This document shows positions 1 through 7,841 of a stretch of DNA of 64,000 nt, piece by piece; the first letter of the stretch is position 1; each line of letters begins with the position of its first letter. Position numbers and translations under genes: made by a program. The notes below the pieces were generated by a model. That model did not search any database and was not told the DNA's origin. It saw nothing but the letters and a program-made list of their open reading frames with translations. Source of the stretch: Brevibacterium epidermidis NBRC 14811 (GTDB lineage: Bacteria > Actinomycetota > Actinomycetes > Actinomycetales > Brevibacteriaceae); assembly GCF_001570805.1 (NCBI RefSeq), contig NZ_BCSJ01000013.1, positions 124,001 through 188,000 on the forward strand, in the 5' to 3' direction.

Positions 1-1
1 C

Positions 2-367
2 CTCGCCTGCCAACCCACGGTCTTCCGCCCAGTCACGGTCGGCTCCGCGCCCGAGGCGCTGCGGCGTCTTCGGCTGCTGGTGATGGAGGGACTCAATCTC
101 ATCGAGACCATCGAGGTCCCCGAGGAATGGCGACAGGGGCCGTGGCGCGATTGGCAGGAGGAGCTGTCGACGATGCATCCGATCTCCCGGCTCATCCCCA
201 CTGAGGCGGATTCCCGGGCGATCTACGCCGCCCTCGATATCCACCACCGAATGGCCAGCGTGCTGGCCCCGGCCACGGTTGCCCCGCCCCAGTTCGGTGC
301 GCTGCTGTCTCAGCTGCACCCCGCGGCCGCGGACTACATCATGGCTGTGGCTACGATGAAGGGGTGA
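2..367 (+). CDS. Unidentified protein, 5' truncated by the window edge
   Basis: An open frame runs from the left edge to a TGA at 365-367, giving 121 codons with no stop. The true start lies outside the window. The visible part is rich in Leu, Ala and Pro, with a Trp-containing stretch (EEWRQGPWRDWQEEL), and shows no membrane segment or metal motif that I recognise. The stop overlaps the GTG start of serB as GTGA, so the two are probably co-transcribed and translationally coupled. A GTG at 80 and an ATG at 83 could act as internal starts, but the frame stays open upstream of them. I cannot assign a family. Confidence 0.6.
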   Translation, partial: LACQPTVFRPVTVGSAPEALRRLRLLVMEGLNLIETIEVPEEWRQGPWRDWQEELSTMHPISRLIPTEADSRAIYAALDIHHRMASVLAPATVAPPQFGALLSQLHPAAADYIMAVATMKG

Positions 368-1041
368 ATGAGACGCCCCAGGCCAACGCCTCCCAGATCC
401 CCGTCCAGCTGCTCGTCATGGACGTCGATTCGACGTTCATCAACGAGGAGGTCATCGACCTCATCGCCGCCCACGCCGGAGTCGGAGACCAGGTCGCCGA
501 CATCACCGAACGCGCCATGGCCGGCGAGCTCGACTTCGCCGAATCCCTGGCCGAACGTGTCGCTCTGCTGACCGGTCTGCCGGAGACCGTCCTCGATGAA
601 GTGCGTGAGCAGATCACCCTCACCGAGGGGGCCGCTGACCTGGTCGCGGCCGTGCACTCCTCCGGTGGCCAGGTGGCCTTGGTCTCGGGCGGCTTCACCG
701 CCATCATCGCTCCCGTGGCCGCACGGTTGGGCATCACCGACGTCTTCGCCAACGGTCTCGAGATCACCGATGGGCAACTGACCGGACGGACGGATGGACG
801 CGTCATCGACCCGAGTGCCAAGGCAGAGATCTTCGAAGATCTACTGGCCTCCGGAGGATACGACCGGGCCGCCTCGGTGGCGATCGGAGACGGCGCCAAC
901 GACATCGGCATGATCGAGGCTGCCGGTCTCGGAGTCGCCTTCTGCGCGAAGCCGGCTCTCGTCGCCGCAGCGGATGCATCCGTGGAATCGCGTGACCTGC
1001 GAGCCGTGATCGACCTCGTGGCTGCCCGCGCGGACGGGTGA
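364..1041 (+). CDS. serB: Phosphoserine phosphatase (HAD family), short form
   Basis: This 225-residue cytosolic HAD hydrolase should dephosphorylate phosphoserine to serine, the last step of serine synthesis. The nucleophile motif is DVDST at 20-24 (Asp20 nucleophile, Asp22 acid/base). Motif II is SGG at 108-110, the conserved Lys is near 153, and motif IV is GDGAND at 175-180, binding Mg. There is no N-terminal ACT domain, so it is the short catalytic form. It starts with GTG at 364, overlapping the upstream stop by four bases. A long hairpin follows 19 bases after its stop. Related HAD phosphatases with other small substrates cannot be excluded, but the motif set matches SerB closely. Confidence 0.9.
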   Translation: MNETPQANASQIPVQLLVMDVDSTFINEEVIDLIAAHAGVGDQVADITERAMAGELDFAESLAERVALLTGLPETVLDEVREQITLTEGAADLVAAVHSSGGQVALVSGGFTAIIAPVAARLGITDVFANGLEITDGQLTGRTDGRVIDPSAKAEIFEDLLASGGYDRAASVAIGDGANDIGMIEAAGLGVAFCAKPALVAAADASVESRDLRAVIDLVAARADG

Positions 1042-1060
1042 GCGACTGCTCTGACTGAAC

Positions 1061-1103
1061 ACGACTGTGGCCCTGACGATTGATTCGTCAGGGCCACAGT
1101 CGT
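1061..1103. terminator. Bidirectional terminator between serB and sixA
   Basis: A perfect 19-bp inverted repeat (1061-1079 with 1085-1103) has a 5-base loop TTGAT. It lies between two convergent genes. A short TT follows on the + strand; neither side has a long U tract. Confidence 0.85.
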
Positions 1104-1129
1104 TGGCTTCAGCGGTGCTCGATGAGGTC

Positions 1130-1636
1130 TCAGACCCCGTGGAACACCCGGATCTGCGGGGCCGGGTACTGTCCCGGCTCCACGTCCCAGCTCTCGAGGT
1201 CGAACACCGCGATCGACGAGGGACGGAACGCGTCGGGAACCCCGCCTTCCGGGTTGAGGTGGCCGACCACCTCGGAGACGGTCGGCTGGTGGCCCACGAT
1301 GTACGCGCACTGCGCATCCGCAGGGATCGAATTGATCGCATCCAGCCAGTCGTCGACGGATCCGGCGTAGAGCGAGGGGTCCTCGCGCAGGGTCAGTTCA
1401 CCCGGTTCGTCGAGGGTTCCTCCGTGCGCACGGTTGACCGCCTCGACGACGGCCTGTCCGGTCTGCACGGTGCGCCGGGCCGCCGAGGCGATGGCCACAT
1501 CGGGTGACCAGCGCTCGGCGATCTCGGCTCCGGCTTCGACCGCCTGAGCCAGACCCTTCGAGTTCAGGGACCGTTCGAAGTCGGTGGGACCGTCCGGTTC
1601 CGCCTTCGCGTGGCGGGCGAGGATGAGCACAGGCAT
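1130..1636 (-). CDS. sixA: SixA-like histidine phosphatase
   Basis: This 168-residue member of the histidine phosphatase (phosphoglycerate mutase-like) superfamily most resembles SixA, which removes phosphate from phosphohistidine. The catalytic motif is ARHAK, with Arg8 and His9. A second basic motif, AARR, is at 52-55, and the second catalytic His is in VGHQPT near 116. Short single-domain length fits SixA rather than PGM. I chose the ATG at 1636 because it gives the standard N-terminus (MPVLILARHAK) just after the fabI stop, eight bases upstream. It is probably translated from the fabG-fabI transcript. The substrate is not visible from the sequence. Confidence 0.8.
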   Translation of the reverse strand: MPVLILARHAKAEPDGPTDFERSLNSKGLAQAVEAGAEIAERWSPDVAIASAARRTVQTGQAVVEAVNRAHGGTLDEPGELTLREDPSLYAGSVDDWLDAINSIPADAQCAYIVGHQPTVSEVVGHLNPEGGVPDAFRPSSIAVFDLESWDVEPGQYPAPQIRVFHGV

Positions 1637-1644
1637 GAGCTGTC

Positions 1645-2403
1645 TCAGGCTCCGGTGGAGTGGAATCCGCCGTCGACGTGGATCATCTCGCCGGTGGTGG
1701 CGGGGAACCAGTCGGAGAGCAGGGCGACGATGGCCTTGCCGGCAGGGGTGGTGTCCTTCTGGTCCCAGCCCAGGGGTGCGCGGTCGCCCCACATGTCTTC
1801 GAGGGTCTCGAAGCCGGGGATGGAGGTCGCGGCGGTGGTCTTCAGCGGTCCGGCCGAGACGAGGTTGACGCGCACACCGTCTTCGCCGACGTACTTGGCG
1901 AGGTAGCGGGCGGTCGACTCGAAGGCGGCCTTGGCCACACCCATCCAGTCGTAGACCGGCCAGGAGATGGTCGCGTCGAAGGTCAGCCCGACGATGCCTG
2001 CACCCTTGTTGAGCACGGGCTTCGCGGCCACGGCGATGGCCTTGAGCGAGTAGGCGGAGACGTGGATGGCCGCGGACACCGAGTCCCACGGGGTGTCGAG
2101 GAAGACTCCGCCCAGGGCATCCTTCGGGGCGAAGGCGATGGCGTGGACGATTCCGTCGATGTTGCCGCCGAGGCGCTCGGGCAGGGCCGCGAGGTCCTCT
2201 TCGTTCGTGGCGTCAAGTTCGATGACCTGCGGGGTCTGGGGCAGGCGTTCGGCGATCACCTGAGTGATCTTCATCTGGCGGCCGAAGCTCGAGAGGATGA
2301 CCTCGGCTCCCTGCTCCTGTGCGATGCGGGCAGCGGCGAAGGCAATCGAGGCCTCGGTGAGCACGCCGGTGACGAGAATGCGCTTTCCGTCAAGAATTCC
2401 CAT
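1645..2403 (-). CDS. fabI: Enoyl-ACP reductase (InhA/FabI type)
   Basis: A 252-residue short-chain dehydrogenase that reduces trans-2-enoyl-ACP with NADH, the last step of each type II fatty acid elongation cycle. The N-terminal nucleotide-binding segment (LVTGVLTEASIAF, 10-22) is the InhA/FabI variant of the Rossmann glycine motif. The catalytic pair is Tyr151 and Lys158 in the FabI Y-x6-K spacing. The start ATG at 2403 is preceded by CGAAAGGACC, a good ribosome site. It follows fabG by 117 bases on the same strand and sixA follows it. The fabG-fabI order is typical of actinobacteria (mabA-inhA). Such enzymes are the targets of triclosan and isoniazid-type inhibitors. Confidence 0.93.
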   Translation of the reverse strand: MGILDGKRILVTGVLTEASIAFAAARIAQEQGAEVILSSFGRQMKITQVIAERLPQTPQVIELDATNEEDLAALPERLGGNIDGIVHAIAFAPKDALGGVFLDTPWDSVSAAIHVSAYSLKAIAVAAKPVLNKGAGIVGLTFDATISWPVYDWMGVAKAAFESTARYLAKYVGEDGVRVNLVSAGPLKTTAATSIPGFETLEDMWGDRAPLGWDQKDTTPAGKAIVALLSDWFPATTGEMIHVDGGFHSTGA

Positions 2404-2520
2404 GGTGGTCCTTTCGAAAGAAGGGTTGTTGCGAGTGCATGACGCCGCTTCGGGCGGTGTCTCTGAATCGAAGTCTACGGGCTGTGGCCCGGCGAGGCCG
2501 CATCGTCTGCGGCCGCCGGC

Positions 2521-3231
2521 TCAGTGGCCCATGCCCAGTCCGCCGTCGACGGGGATGACTGCGCCGGAGATGTAGGCGGCTTCGTCCGAAGCCATCCAGC
2601 GCACGACCTTGGCGACCTCTGCGGGTTCGGCGAAGCGCTTGGCCGGGATCGTCGACAGGTATTCCTTCTGCTGCTTCTCGCTGAGCTCGTCGGTCATGTC
2701 CGTGCGGATGAATCCGGGGGCGACGACATTCGCGGTGATTCCGCGGGAGCCGACCTCGCGGGTGATGGAGCGGGCGAAGCCGACGAGTCCGGCCTTCGAA
2801 GCAGAGTAGTTCGCCTGGCCGGGCACTCCGTAGAGACCCGACACCGAGGAGATGAGGACGATGCGGCCCTTTTTCGCCCGGATCATTCCGGTGATGCCGC
2901 GCTTGACGGTGCGGAAGGCGCCGGTGAGGTTCGTGTTGATGACGGATTCGAATTCGTCGTCGTTCATCCGCATGAGCAGGTTGTCGGCGGTGATTCCGGC
3001 ATTGGCCACGACGACCTCGACGGGGCCGAGCTTCTCCTCGATCTCGGTGAACGCCCGATCGATCGATTCGCTGTCGGTGACATCGGCGGCCACGGCGAGG
3101 GCACCTTCCGGGGCCTGACCGTTGCGGGAGGTGACTGCCACCTTGTCCCCCTGGGCGAGGAATTCCTCGGCGATGGTGCGACCGATTCCGCGGTTGCCGC
3201 CGGTGACGAGGACTGTGCGTGGTTCTGACAC
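2521..3231 (-). CDS. fabG: 3-oxoacyl-ACP reductase
   Basis: A 236-residue classical short-chain dehydrogenase that reduces 3-ketoacyl-ACP with NADPH in fatty acid elongation. The Rossmann motif GGNRGIG is at 11-17, NAG at 77-79, and the catalytic Ser129, Tyr142 and Lys146 lie in the SSV and YSASK motifs. The family C-terminus (DGGLGMGH) is intact. The frame extends upstream, but the GTG at 3231 is the likely start because AGGAG sits six bases before it and the standard N-terminus begins there. The gene is first in a leftward fabG-fabI-sixA unit and is divergent from the DUF3099 gene across 100 bases. Confidence 0.93.
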   Translation of the reverse strand: MSEPRTVLVTGGNRGIGRTIAEEFLAQGDKVAVTSRNGQAPEGALAVAADVTDSESIDRAFTEIEEKLGPVEVVVANAGITADNLLMRMNDDEFESVINTNLTGAFRTVKRGITGMIRAKKGRIVLISSVSGLYGVPGQANYSASKAGLVGFARSITREVGSRGITANVVAPGFIRTDMTDELSEKQQKEYLSTIPAKRFAEPAEVAKVVRWMASDEAAYISGAVIPVDGGLGMGH

Positions 3232-3331
3232 GTTGGTCTCCTGTTGATCGACTGTGTTCTTCAAATCTATCGTGGACAAACCTATCCTGTCCTTTGGCCG
3301 ATGGATATGACTCTCACAAAGGACGAGTATC

Positions 3332-3856
3332 ATGTTTGGCAGTCATCGATCGAAGAAGGATATGGTCAGGCACGCTCAGCAGATCACAACGGCAGACACC
3401 GCCCTTGATGACGATATGCGGTCTCGGATCATCAAGTATTCGATCACCATGGGAATCAGGACGGTCTGCTTCGTGGCCGCCTATTTCGCTTTCGTCGCAG
3501 ATCTGCACATCATCATGTGGCTGTGCGTGGCCGGAGCGGTCATCCTTCCCTACCCGGCGGTGATCTTCGCCAACGCGGGCCGCGAACGCTCCCGCGATGA
3601 TCGCTCCGCGCTGCTCGATCAGGCCCCGCTGGCGGAGCTGCCGCCGGCGCACGGTGAGACGGTCTCCGGCGACACCCTCGACGGCGAGACCGTTGATGAC
3701 GAGACAAGCGACGACGCAGACCAGAATGGTGCCGGCCAGGACACGGATGAACCCGACGTGGGCGACAAAGGCCAGACGATCCCGGGCGAGACGATTCCGG
3801 GTGAGACCATCCCCGGTGAAACCGTAGAAGACGACGACAGGAGTGACCAGGATTGA
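3332..3856 (+). CDS. DUF3099 membrane protein with repetitive acidic tail
   Basis: A 174-residue protein with two membrane segments (about 38-55 and 58-80), joined by a short loop, after a basic N-terminus. This two-helix body matches the actinobacterial DUF3099 family, which has no known function. The C-terminal half (about 85-174) is acidic and probably disordered. It contains GET- and GDT-like repeats that become three perfect TIPGE units near the end. The start ATG at 3332 has AAAGGA eight bases upstream. The stop overlaps the next gene as TTGA, and that gene overlaps SURF1 in the same way, so the three form one tight operon. Context suggests a link to the respiratory chain or membrane biogenesis, but that is inference. 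Confidence 0.75.
   Translation: MFGSHRSKKDMVRHAQQITTADTALDDDMRSRIIKYSITMGIRTVCFVAAYFAFVADLHIIMWLCVAGAVILPYPAVIFANAGRERSRDDRSALLDQAPLAELPPAHGETVSGDTLDGETVDDETSDDADQNGAGQDTDEPDVGDKGQTIPGETIPGETIPGETVEDDDRSDQD
3776..3820 (+). repeat. Three tandem 15-base coding repeats (TIPGE)
   Basis: Three in-frame 15-base units encode TIPGE-TIPGE-TIPGE in the acidic tail of the DUF3099 protein. Third codon positions differ between units, so the repeat is better conserved in protein than in DNA. Confidence 0.85.
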
Positions 3857-4065
3857 GCGAACAGCTGCAGTGTTCCGCGAAGGAATGCCGGGCGTTCGCG
3901 ACCCGCGCCCTGCTGTGGAACAATCCTCGCGTCCACACTCCCGAGCGGAAGAAGACGTGGTTGGCCTGCGATGAGCACCTGGACTATCTGCGTGACTTCC
4001 TGAAGCTGCGCGACTTCTTCATCACCGACGTCTCCGTCGACGAGATCCCGGAGGACGCAGGTTGA
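3853..4065 (+). CDS. Small Cys/His protein of unknown function, SURF1-linked
   Basis: A 70-residue protein starting with TTG at 3853, overlapping the upstream stop as TTGA, with GGAG upstream. It has Cys7 and Cys12 (CSAKEC) and Cys39 and His42 (CDEH). This spacing of two ligand pairs could bind one zinc ion. No membrane segment is visible. The tail is acidic (DVSVDEIPED). It is followed by SURF1 with another TTGA overlap. I do not recognise a named domain. The tight coupling between DUF3099 and SURF1 supports a real gene and hints at a role in oxidase biogenesis, which the sequence does not prove. Confidence 0.75.
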   Translation: MSEQLQCSAKECRAFATRALLWNNPRVHTPERKKTWLACDEHLDYLRDFLKLRDFFITDVSVDEIPEDAG

Positions 4066-4964
4066 GCCGCTATTCCTTCCTCTTCTCCGCACGCTGGCTC
4101 AAATACATCGCCATGGCGATCATCGTCATCATCGCCTGCGTGTTCCTCGCTCTGTGGCAGAAGGACCGTCGGGATCAGCGCGAGCAGGAGATCGCCACGA
4201 TCACCGCGAACTTCTCCGCCGACCCCGTCGACATCTCCTCGGTGCTGCCGAACCCGAATTCCACGCTGGAGACTACCGATGAGTGGACTCAGGTGAAGCT
4301 GACCGGACAGTACTCCGACCAGGACACTGTCCTCGCACGCAACCGCACCGTCGGCGACACGCCCGGCTTCTATGTGGTGACCCCGTTCGAGCTCACCGGC
4401 GGTGCCACGATCGCCGTCGTCCGCGGCTTCACCGCCGAACAGGATGCCGTACCTGAAGCGCCGCAGGGTGAGCAGACCGTCGTCGCTCATCTGCGTCCGG
4501 CGCAGGACGGGTCCGAGGACGACAACCCGAAGGGTCTGATCAGAGCCATCGATCCCGCGCGGATTCCCGGGATGGATGACGCCTATTCCAACGTCTACGT
4601 CGAAGCCTCACCGGCAGAGACCGGTGGTTCCCCGGAAGAGGGACTGACCCCGCTGCCGATGCCCGAGCTCGATCCGGGCAACCACCTGTCCTATATGCTC
4701 CAGTGGTTCGCCTTCGGAATCATGATCATCATCGCCGTGGTGATCTCGGCGCGTCGTGAGCGCAAAGCCGCCGCCGAGGCGGTCGAACACAGCGATCCCA
4801 ACAGCGAAATGGTCGTCATCGACAAGGCCGCCCTCGACGCGGGTGCGAAGATCAGCCAGCCAGGCAGCCGCTACGGCCGCAACCGTTGGGCCTCGCCGAC
4901 CGTGCGCGGACGCGATGAGGCCGACGAGGATGCCCTGTTCGAGGAGCGCTTCCGCTCGCAGTGA
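4062..4964 (+). CDS. SURF1-family cytochrome oxidase assembly protein
   Basis: A 300-residue membrane protein of the SURF1/Shy1 family, which helps assemble the heme a-containing cytochrome c oxidase. An N-terminal membrane helix lies at about 15-32 and a second near 205-228, with the SURF1 domain between them outside the membrane. Family features include W-x-x-V-x-x-x-G (EWTQVKLTGQY) and the Arg/Asn stretch after it (VLARNRT). A hydrophilic tail of about 70 residues follows the second helix. It starts with TTG at 4062, with GGAGG seven bases upstream. Heme A synthesis genes (ctaA at 15841, ctaB at 17268) lie further along the window. Confidence 0.88.
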   Translation: MSRYSFLFSARWLKYIAMAIIVIIACVFLALWQKDRRDQREQEIATITANFSADPVDISSVLPNPNSTLETTDEWTQVKLTGQYSDQDTVLARNRTVGDTPGFYVVTPFELTGGATIAVVRGFTAEQDAVPEAPQGEQTVVAHLRPAQDGSEDDNPKGLIRAIDPARIPGMDDAYSNVYVEASPAETGGSPEEGLTPLPMPELDPGNHLSYMLQWFAFGIMIIIAVVISARRERKAAAEAVEHSDPNSEMVVIDKAALDAGAKISQPGSRYGRNRWASPTVRGRDEADEDALFEERFRSQ

Positions 4965-4994
4965 GCCGGTTCAGGTGAGTCTCGGTGAACTCAC

Positions 4995-6593
4995 TCAGGC
5001 AAGAGTGACGAGGTCGAGGTACGTGTCGTTCCACAGATCCTCGTCGCCGTCGGGCAGCAGCAGCACACGGTCGGGATCGAGTGCGGACACCGCACCCTCA
5101 TCGTGGGTGACGAGCACGATCGCACCCTCATAGCGGCGGATCGCCGAGAGGATCTCCTCACGGGAGGCAGGATCGAGGTTGTTCGTCGGCTCGTCGAGCA
5201 GCAGCACGTTCGCACTCGAGACCACAAGAGTGGCTAGAGCAAGACGTGTCTTCTCACCACCGGAGAGCACCCCGGCTGGCTTGTGCACGTCGTCACCGCT
5301 GAACAGGAACGAGCCGAGCACATTGCGCACTGCAGTGTCATCGAGATGCGGCGAGTTCCGTGACATGTTGTCCAGCACGGTGCGCTCGAGGTCGAGCGTC
5401 TCATGCTCCTGCGCGTAATAGCCGAGTTTGAGCCCGTGGCCGGGGACGACTTCTCCGGAGTCGGGTTCGTCGAGTCCGGCCAGCAGACGCAGCAGAGTCG
5501 TCTTGCCGGCGCCGTTGTAGCCGAGCACGACGACTCGTGTGCCCTTGTCGATCGCGAGGTCGACACCCGTGAACACCTCGGTCGAACCGAAGCTGCGTGA
5601 GAGTCCTTCGGCGGTCAGCGGTACGCGACCGCAGTCGGCTGGGGCCGGGAAGCGCAGGTTCGCGACCTTCTCCGTGGCGCGTTCGTCCTCGAGTCCGGCG
5701 AGCAGTCGGTCGGCTCGTTTGGCCATCTGCTGTGCGGCGACGGTCTTCGTCGCCTTCGCCATCATCTTGTTCGCCTGGGCGTTGAGCGCCGCGGCCTTCT
5801 TCTCAGCGTTGGCACGTTCACGGCGGCGACGCCGTTCATCGTCCTCACGCTGTTTGAGGTAGAGCCGGTAACTCATCGAATAGATGTCGATGGTCTGCCG
5901 GGTGGCATCGAGGAAGAAGACCTTGTTGACCACTTCGTCGATGAGGTCGAGGTCGTGGCTGATGATGATCAGGCCACCGGAGTAGGCCTTGAGGTGATCA
6001 CGCAGCCACAGCACCGATTCGGCATCGAGGTGGTTCGTCGGCTCATCGAGGATCATTGTGTCCGGAGCTGAGAACAGGATCCGGGCGAGTTCGACGCGAC
6101 GGCGCTGACCGCCGGAGAGCGTTCCGATCTCCTGGCTGATCAGGGTCTCGTCGAGGCCGAGGTTCGCGGCGATCGCGAAGGCTTCGGATTCGGCGGCGTA
6201 ACCGCCGGCGGCGATGAATTCGGCTTCGATGCGCGGGTACCGGTCGATGGCCTTCGTCGCCACCTTCTCATCCGGTGAGGCCATCTGCCGTTCGGCCTTG
6301 CGCAGACGTTTGACGAGGACATCGAGGTCGCGCGCCGAGAGGATGCGTTCCATTCCGGTGGCCGTGAGGTCGCCGCTGCGCGGGTCCTGCGGCAGGTAGC
6401 CGACGGTGCCGGAGATCGACACGGATCCCGATGCCGCGGGGTGTCCGCCCATGATCACCTTGGTCAGGGTGGTCTTGCCGGCGCCGTTGCGGCCGACAAG
6501 ACCGACTCGGTCGCCCTTGTCGACGCGGAAGGACACCTCGGACATGAGGGTGCGGGCGCCGACGGCGACTTCGAGGCCGGAGGCCTGAATCAT
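4995..6593 (-). CDS. ABC-F ATPase, ribosome-associated type
   Basis: A 532-residue soluble protein with two ABC domains and no membrane segments, as in ABC-F translation factors (EttA, Uup, antibiotic resistance ABC-F). Domain 1 has Walker A GRNGAGKTT at about 34-42, LSGGQ at 159-163 and DEPTNHLD at 183-190. A highly charged linker (REDDERRRRRERANAEKK) with Ala-rich helices follows, as expected for the P-site tRNA interaction motif. Domain 2 has GYNGAGKTT, LSGGE and DEPTNNLD. The start ATG at 6593 overlaps the rnhA stop as ATGA. The gene is convergent with SURF1, with only 30 bases between them. The exact subfamily cannot be assigned by eye. Confidence 0.9.
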   Translation of the reverse strand: MIQASGLEVAVGARTLMSEVSFRVDKGDRVGLVGRNGAGKTTLTKVIMGGHPAASGSVSISGTVGYLPQDPRSGDLTATGMERILSARDLDVLVKRLRKAERQMASPDEKVATKAIDRYPRIEAEFIAAGGYAAESEAFAIAANLGLDETLISQEIGTLSGGQRRRVELARILFSAPDTMILDEPTNHLDAESVLWLRDHLKAYSGGLIIISHDLDLIDEVVNKVFFLDATRQTIDIYSMSYRLYLKQREDDERRRRRERANAEKKAAALNAQANKMMAKATKTVAAQQMAKRADRLLAGLEDERATEKVANLRFPAPADCGRVPLTAEGLSRSFGSTEVFTGVDLAIDKGTRVVVLGYNGAGKTTLLRLLAGLDEPDSGEVVPGHGLKLGYYAQEHETLDLERTVLDNMSRNSPHLDDTAVRNVLGSFLFSGDDVHKPAGVLSGGEKTRLALATLVVSSANVLLLDEPTNNLDPASREEILSAIRRYEGAIVLVTHDEGAVSALDPDRVLLLPDGDEDLWNDTYLDLVTLA

Positions 6594-7291
6594 TCTGTCT
6601 CCAAACTGCGGCCGATGAGTTCGGCCAGGAATTCTTGGGGGTGGATGCCGCGGGACTGTGCCCGGGCGACGAGTTCATCTGCGACTGTGGACGGCACGCG
6701 ACAGGACACGACGGTGGTGGCCGGCGAAGCCGATGCGGTCGAGGGCTCGGTGAGGACGTCCTCGTGCAGGGACGGTTCCGTTGGTTCTTCTGCCGGTTCG
6801 TCCTCAGCGGGCGCAGCCGACGTCCCCGCGGGGACGAATCCGGGGCCTTCCGGCACAGCCGTGCCCTTCTGGAAGGCGGTTGCTGCCGCGCGGGCGCGGT
6901 CATCGGCGGCCTCATTGAGTTCGTGGTTGTTGTGGCCTTTGACCCACTCGAACTCGACCGTCCGCCCGCTCAGCGCCTCATCGAGGGACGCTAAGAGGTC
7001 CTTGTTGAGGACTTCTTTTCCATCGGCCTTCTTCCAACCCTTGCGCTTCCACCCCGGCATCCATTTGGTCAGGGCGTTGATCACGTACTGCGAATCACAG
7101 TATATCTTCAGACCCTCGTCGCTGTCTGCGGTCGACCACAGCAGATCGAGGACGGCCATGAGCTCGCCTCGATTGTTCGTCGCGTTCTTCCACCCACCGG
7201 CATGCCAGGAGGTGTCGTCGATGTACCAGGCCCACCCGGCAGGTCCGGGGTTGCCGAGCGCGGATCCGTCGGCGGCAGCGATGATCGTCAA
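6590..7291 (-). CDS. rnhA: Ribonuclease HI with C-terminal ribbon-helix-helix-like extension
   Basis: A 233-residue protein. Residues 1 to about 140 are a type 1 RNase H that cuts RNA in RNA-DNA hybrids. The DEDD carboxylates are visible: Asp8 (AAADGSALGNPG), Glu43 (NNRGEL), Asp66 (YCDSQYV) and Asp130 (NEAADDRA). A Pro/Glu/Ala-rich linker (about 141-192) leads to residues 193-233 (TVVSCRVPSTVADELVARA and on), which look like a strand-helix-helix CopG/Arc unit. I chose the TTG at 7291 because AAGGAG lies five bases before it and the common N-terminus (MTIIAAADGS) begins there. An in-frame GTG at 7327 would add 12 residues. The stop overlaps the ABC-F start. Confidence 0.85.
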   Translation of the reverse strand: MTIIAAADGSALGNPGPAGWAWYIDDTSWHAGGWKNATNNRGELMAVLDLLWSTADSDEGLKIYCDSQYVINALTKWMPGWKRKGWKKADGKEVLNKDLLASLDEALSGRTVEFEWVKGHNNHELNEAADDRARAAATAFQKGTAVPEGPGFVPAGTSAAPAEDEPAEEPTEPSLHEDVLTEPSTASASPATTVVSCRVPSTVADELVARAQSRGIHPQEFLAELIGRSLETE

Positions 7292-7406
7292 TGGTTCTCC
7301 TTGGAAAGTCGGATTCCATTCTGTCACGCCGCACTCGGGTTCTCGGTCCGCGGGGCGGTGATCTCCGTGACCCTTCCATTCGTCACGGATACCGGTCCCA
7401 ACGACG

Positions 7407-7452
7407 ATCGCCGAGGCGGGGCGACCTTCTCAGGTCGTCCCGCCTCGGCGAT
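7407..7452 (-). terminator. Hairpin downstream of the suf operon
   Basis: A 21-bp stem (7407-7427 with 7432-7452) with loop TCTC and one mismatch. It lies about 55 bases after the sufT stop and before rnhA, both on the minus strand. There is no clear U tract, but its size makes it a likely end of the suf transcript. Confidence 0.75.
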
Positions 7453-7505
7453 GGGATCGTTCACGTCCCCGCGGGGACGCCCGTCCGACTCAGTCGATGA
7501 CGGTC

Positions 7506-7841
7506 TCAGATATTGAAGCCGAGGGCGCGCATCTGTTCGCGTCCGTCCTCGGTGATCTTCTCCGGACCCCATGGCGGCATCCAGACCCAGTTGATCCGGT
7601 AGGCCGGCACGATGCCCTCGAGCGACTGTGCGGTCTGATCTTCGATGACGTCGGTCAGCGGGCAGGCCGCTGAGGTCAGCGTCATCTCGATGACGGCCGT
7701 GCCGTCGTCTTCGACCGAGAGTCCGTAGACGAGGCCGAGGTCGACGATGTTGACACCGAGCTCGGGGTCGACGACGTCCATCATCGCTTCGCGCACTTCG
7801 TCGACGCTGGCATTCTGCGGAGCGTCAATGACTTCAGGCAT
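7506..7841 (-). CDS. sufT: SufT/MIP18-family Fe-S assembly protein (DUF59)
   Basis: A 111-residue DUF59 (PaaD/MIP18) protein that helps mature or deliver Fe-S clusters. Typical features are the DPELGVNIVDLGLVY segment (about 25-39), the conserved Cys in TSAACPL near 61, and a short C-terminal tail ending MRALGFNI. The ATG at 7841 is preceded by GAGGAG seven bases away and lies eight bases inside the sufU end. It is the last gene of sufR-B-D-Rieske-C-S-U-T. Without this context the family could include phenylacetate PaaD, but position decides for SufT. Confidence 0.9.
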   Translation of the reverse strand: MPEVIDAPQNASVDEVREAMMDVVDPELGVNIVDLGLVYGLSVEDDGTAVIEMTLTSAACPLTDVIEDQTAQSLEGIVPAYRINWVWMPPWGPEKITEDGREQMRALGFNI

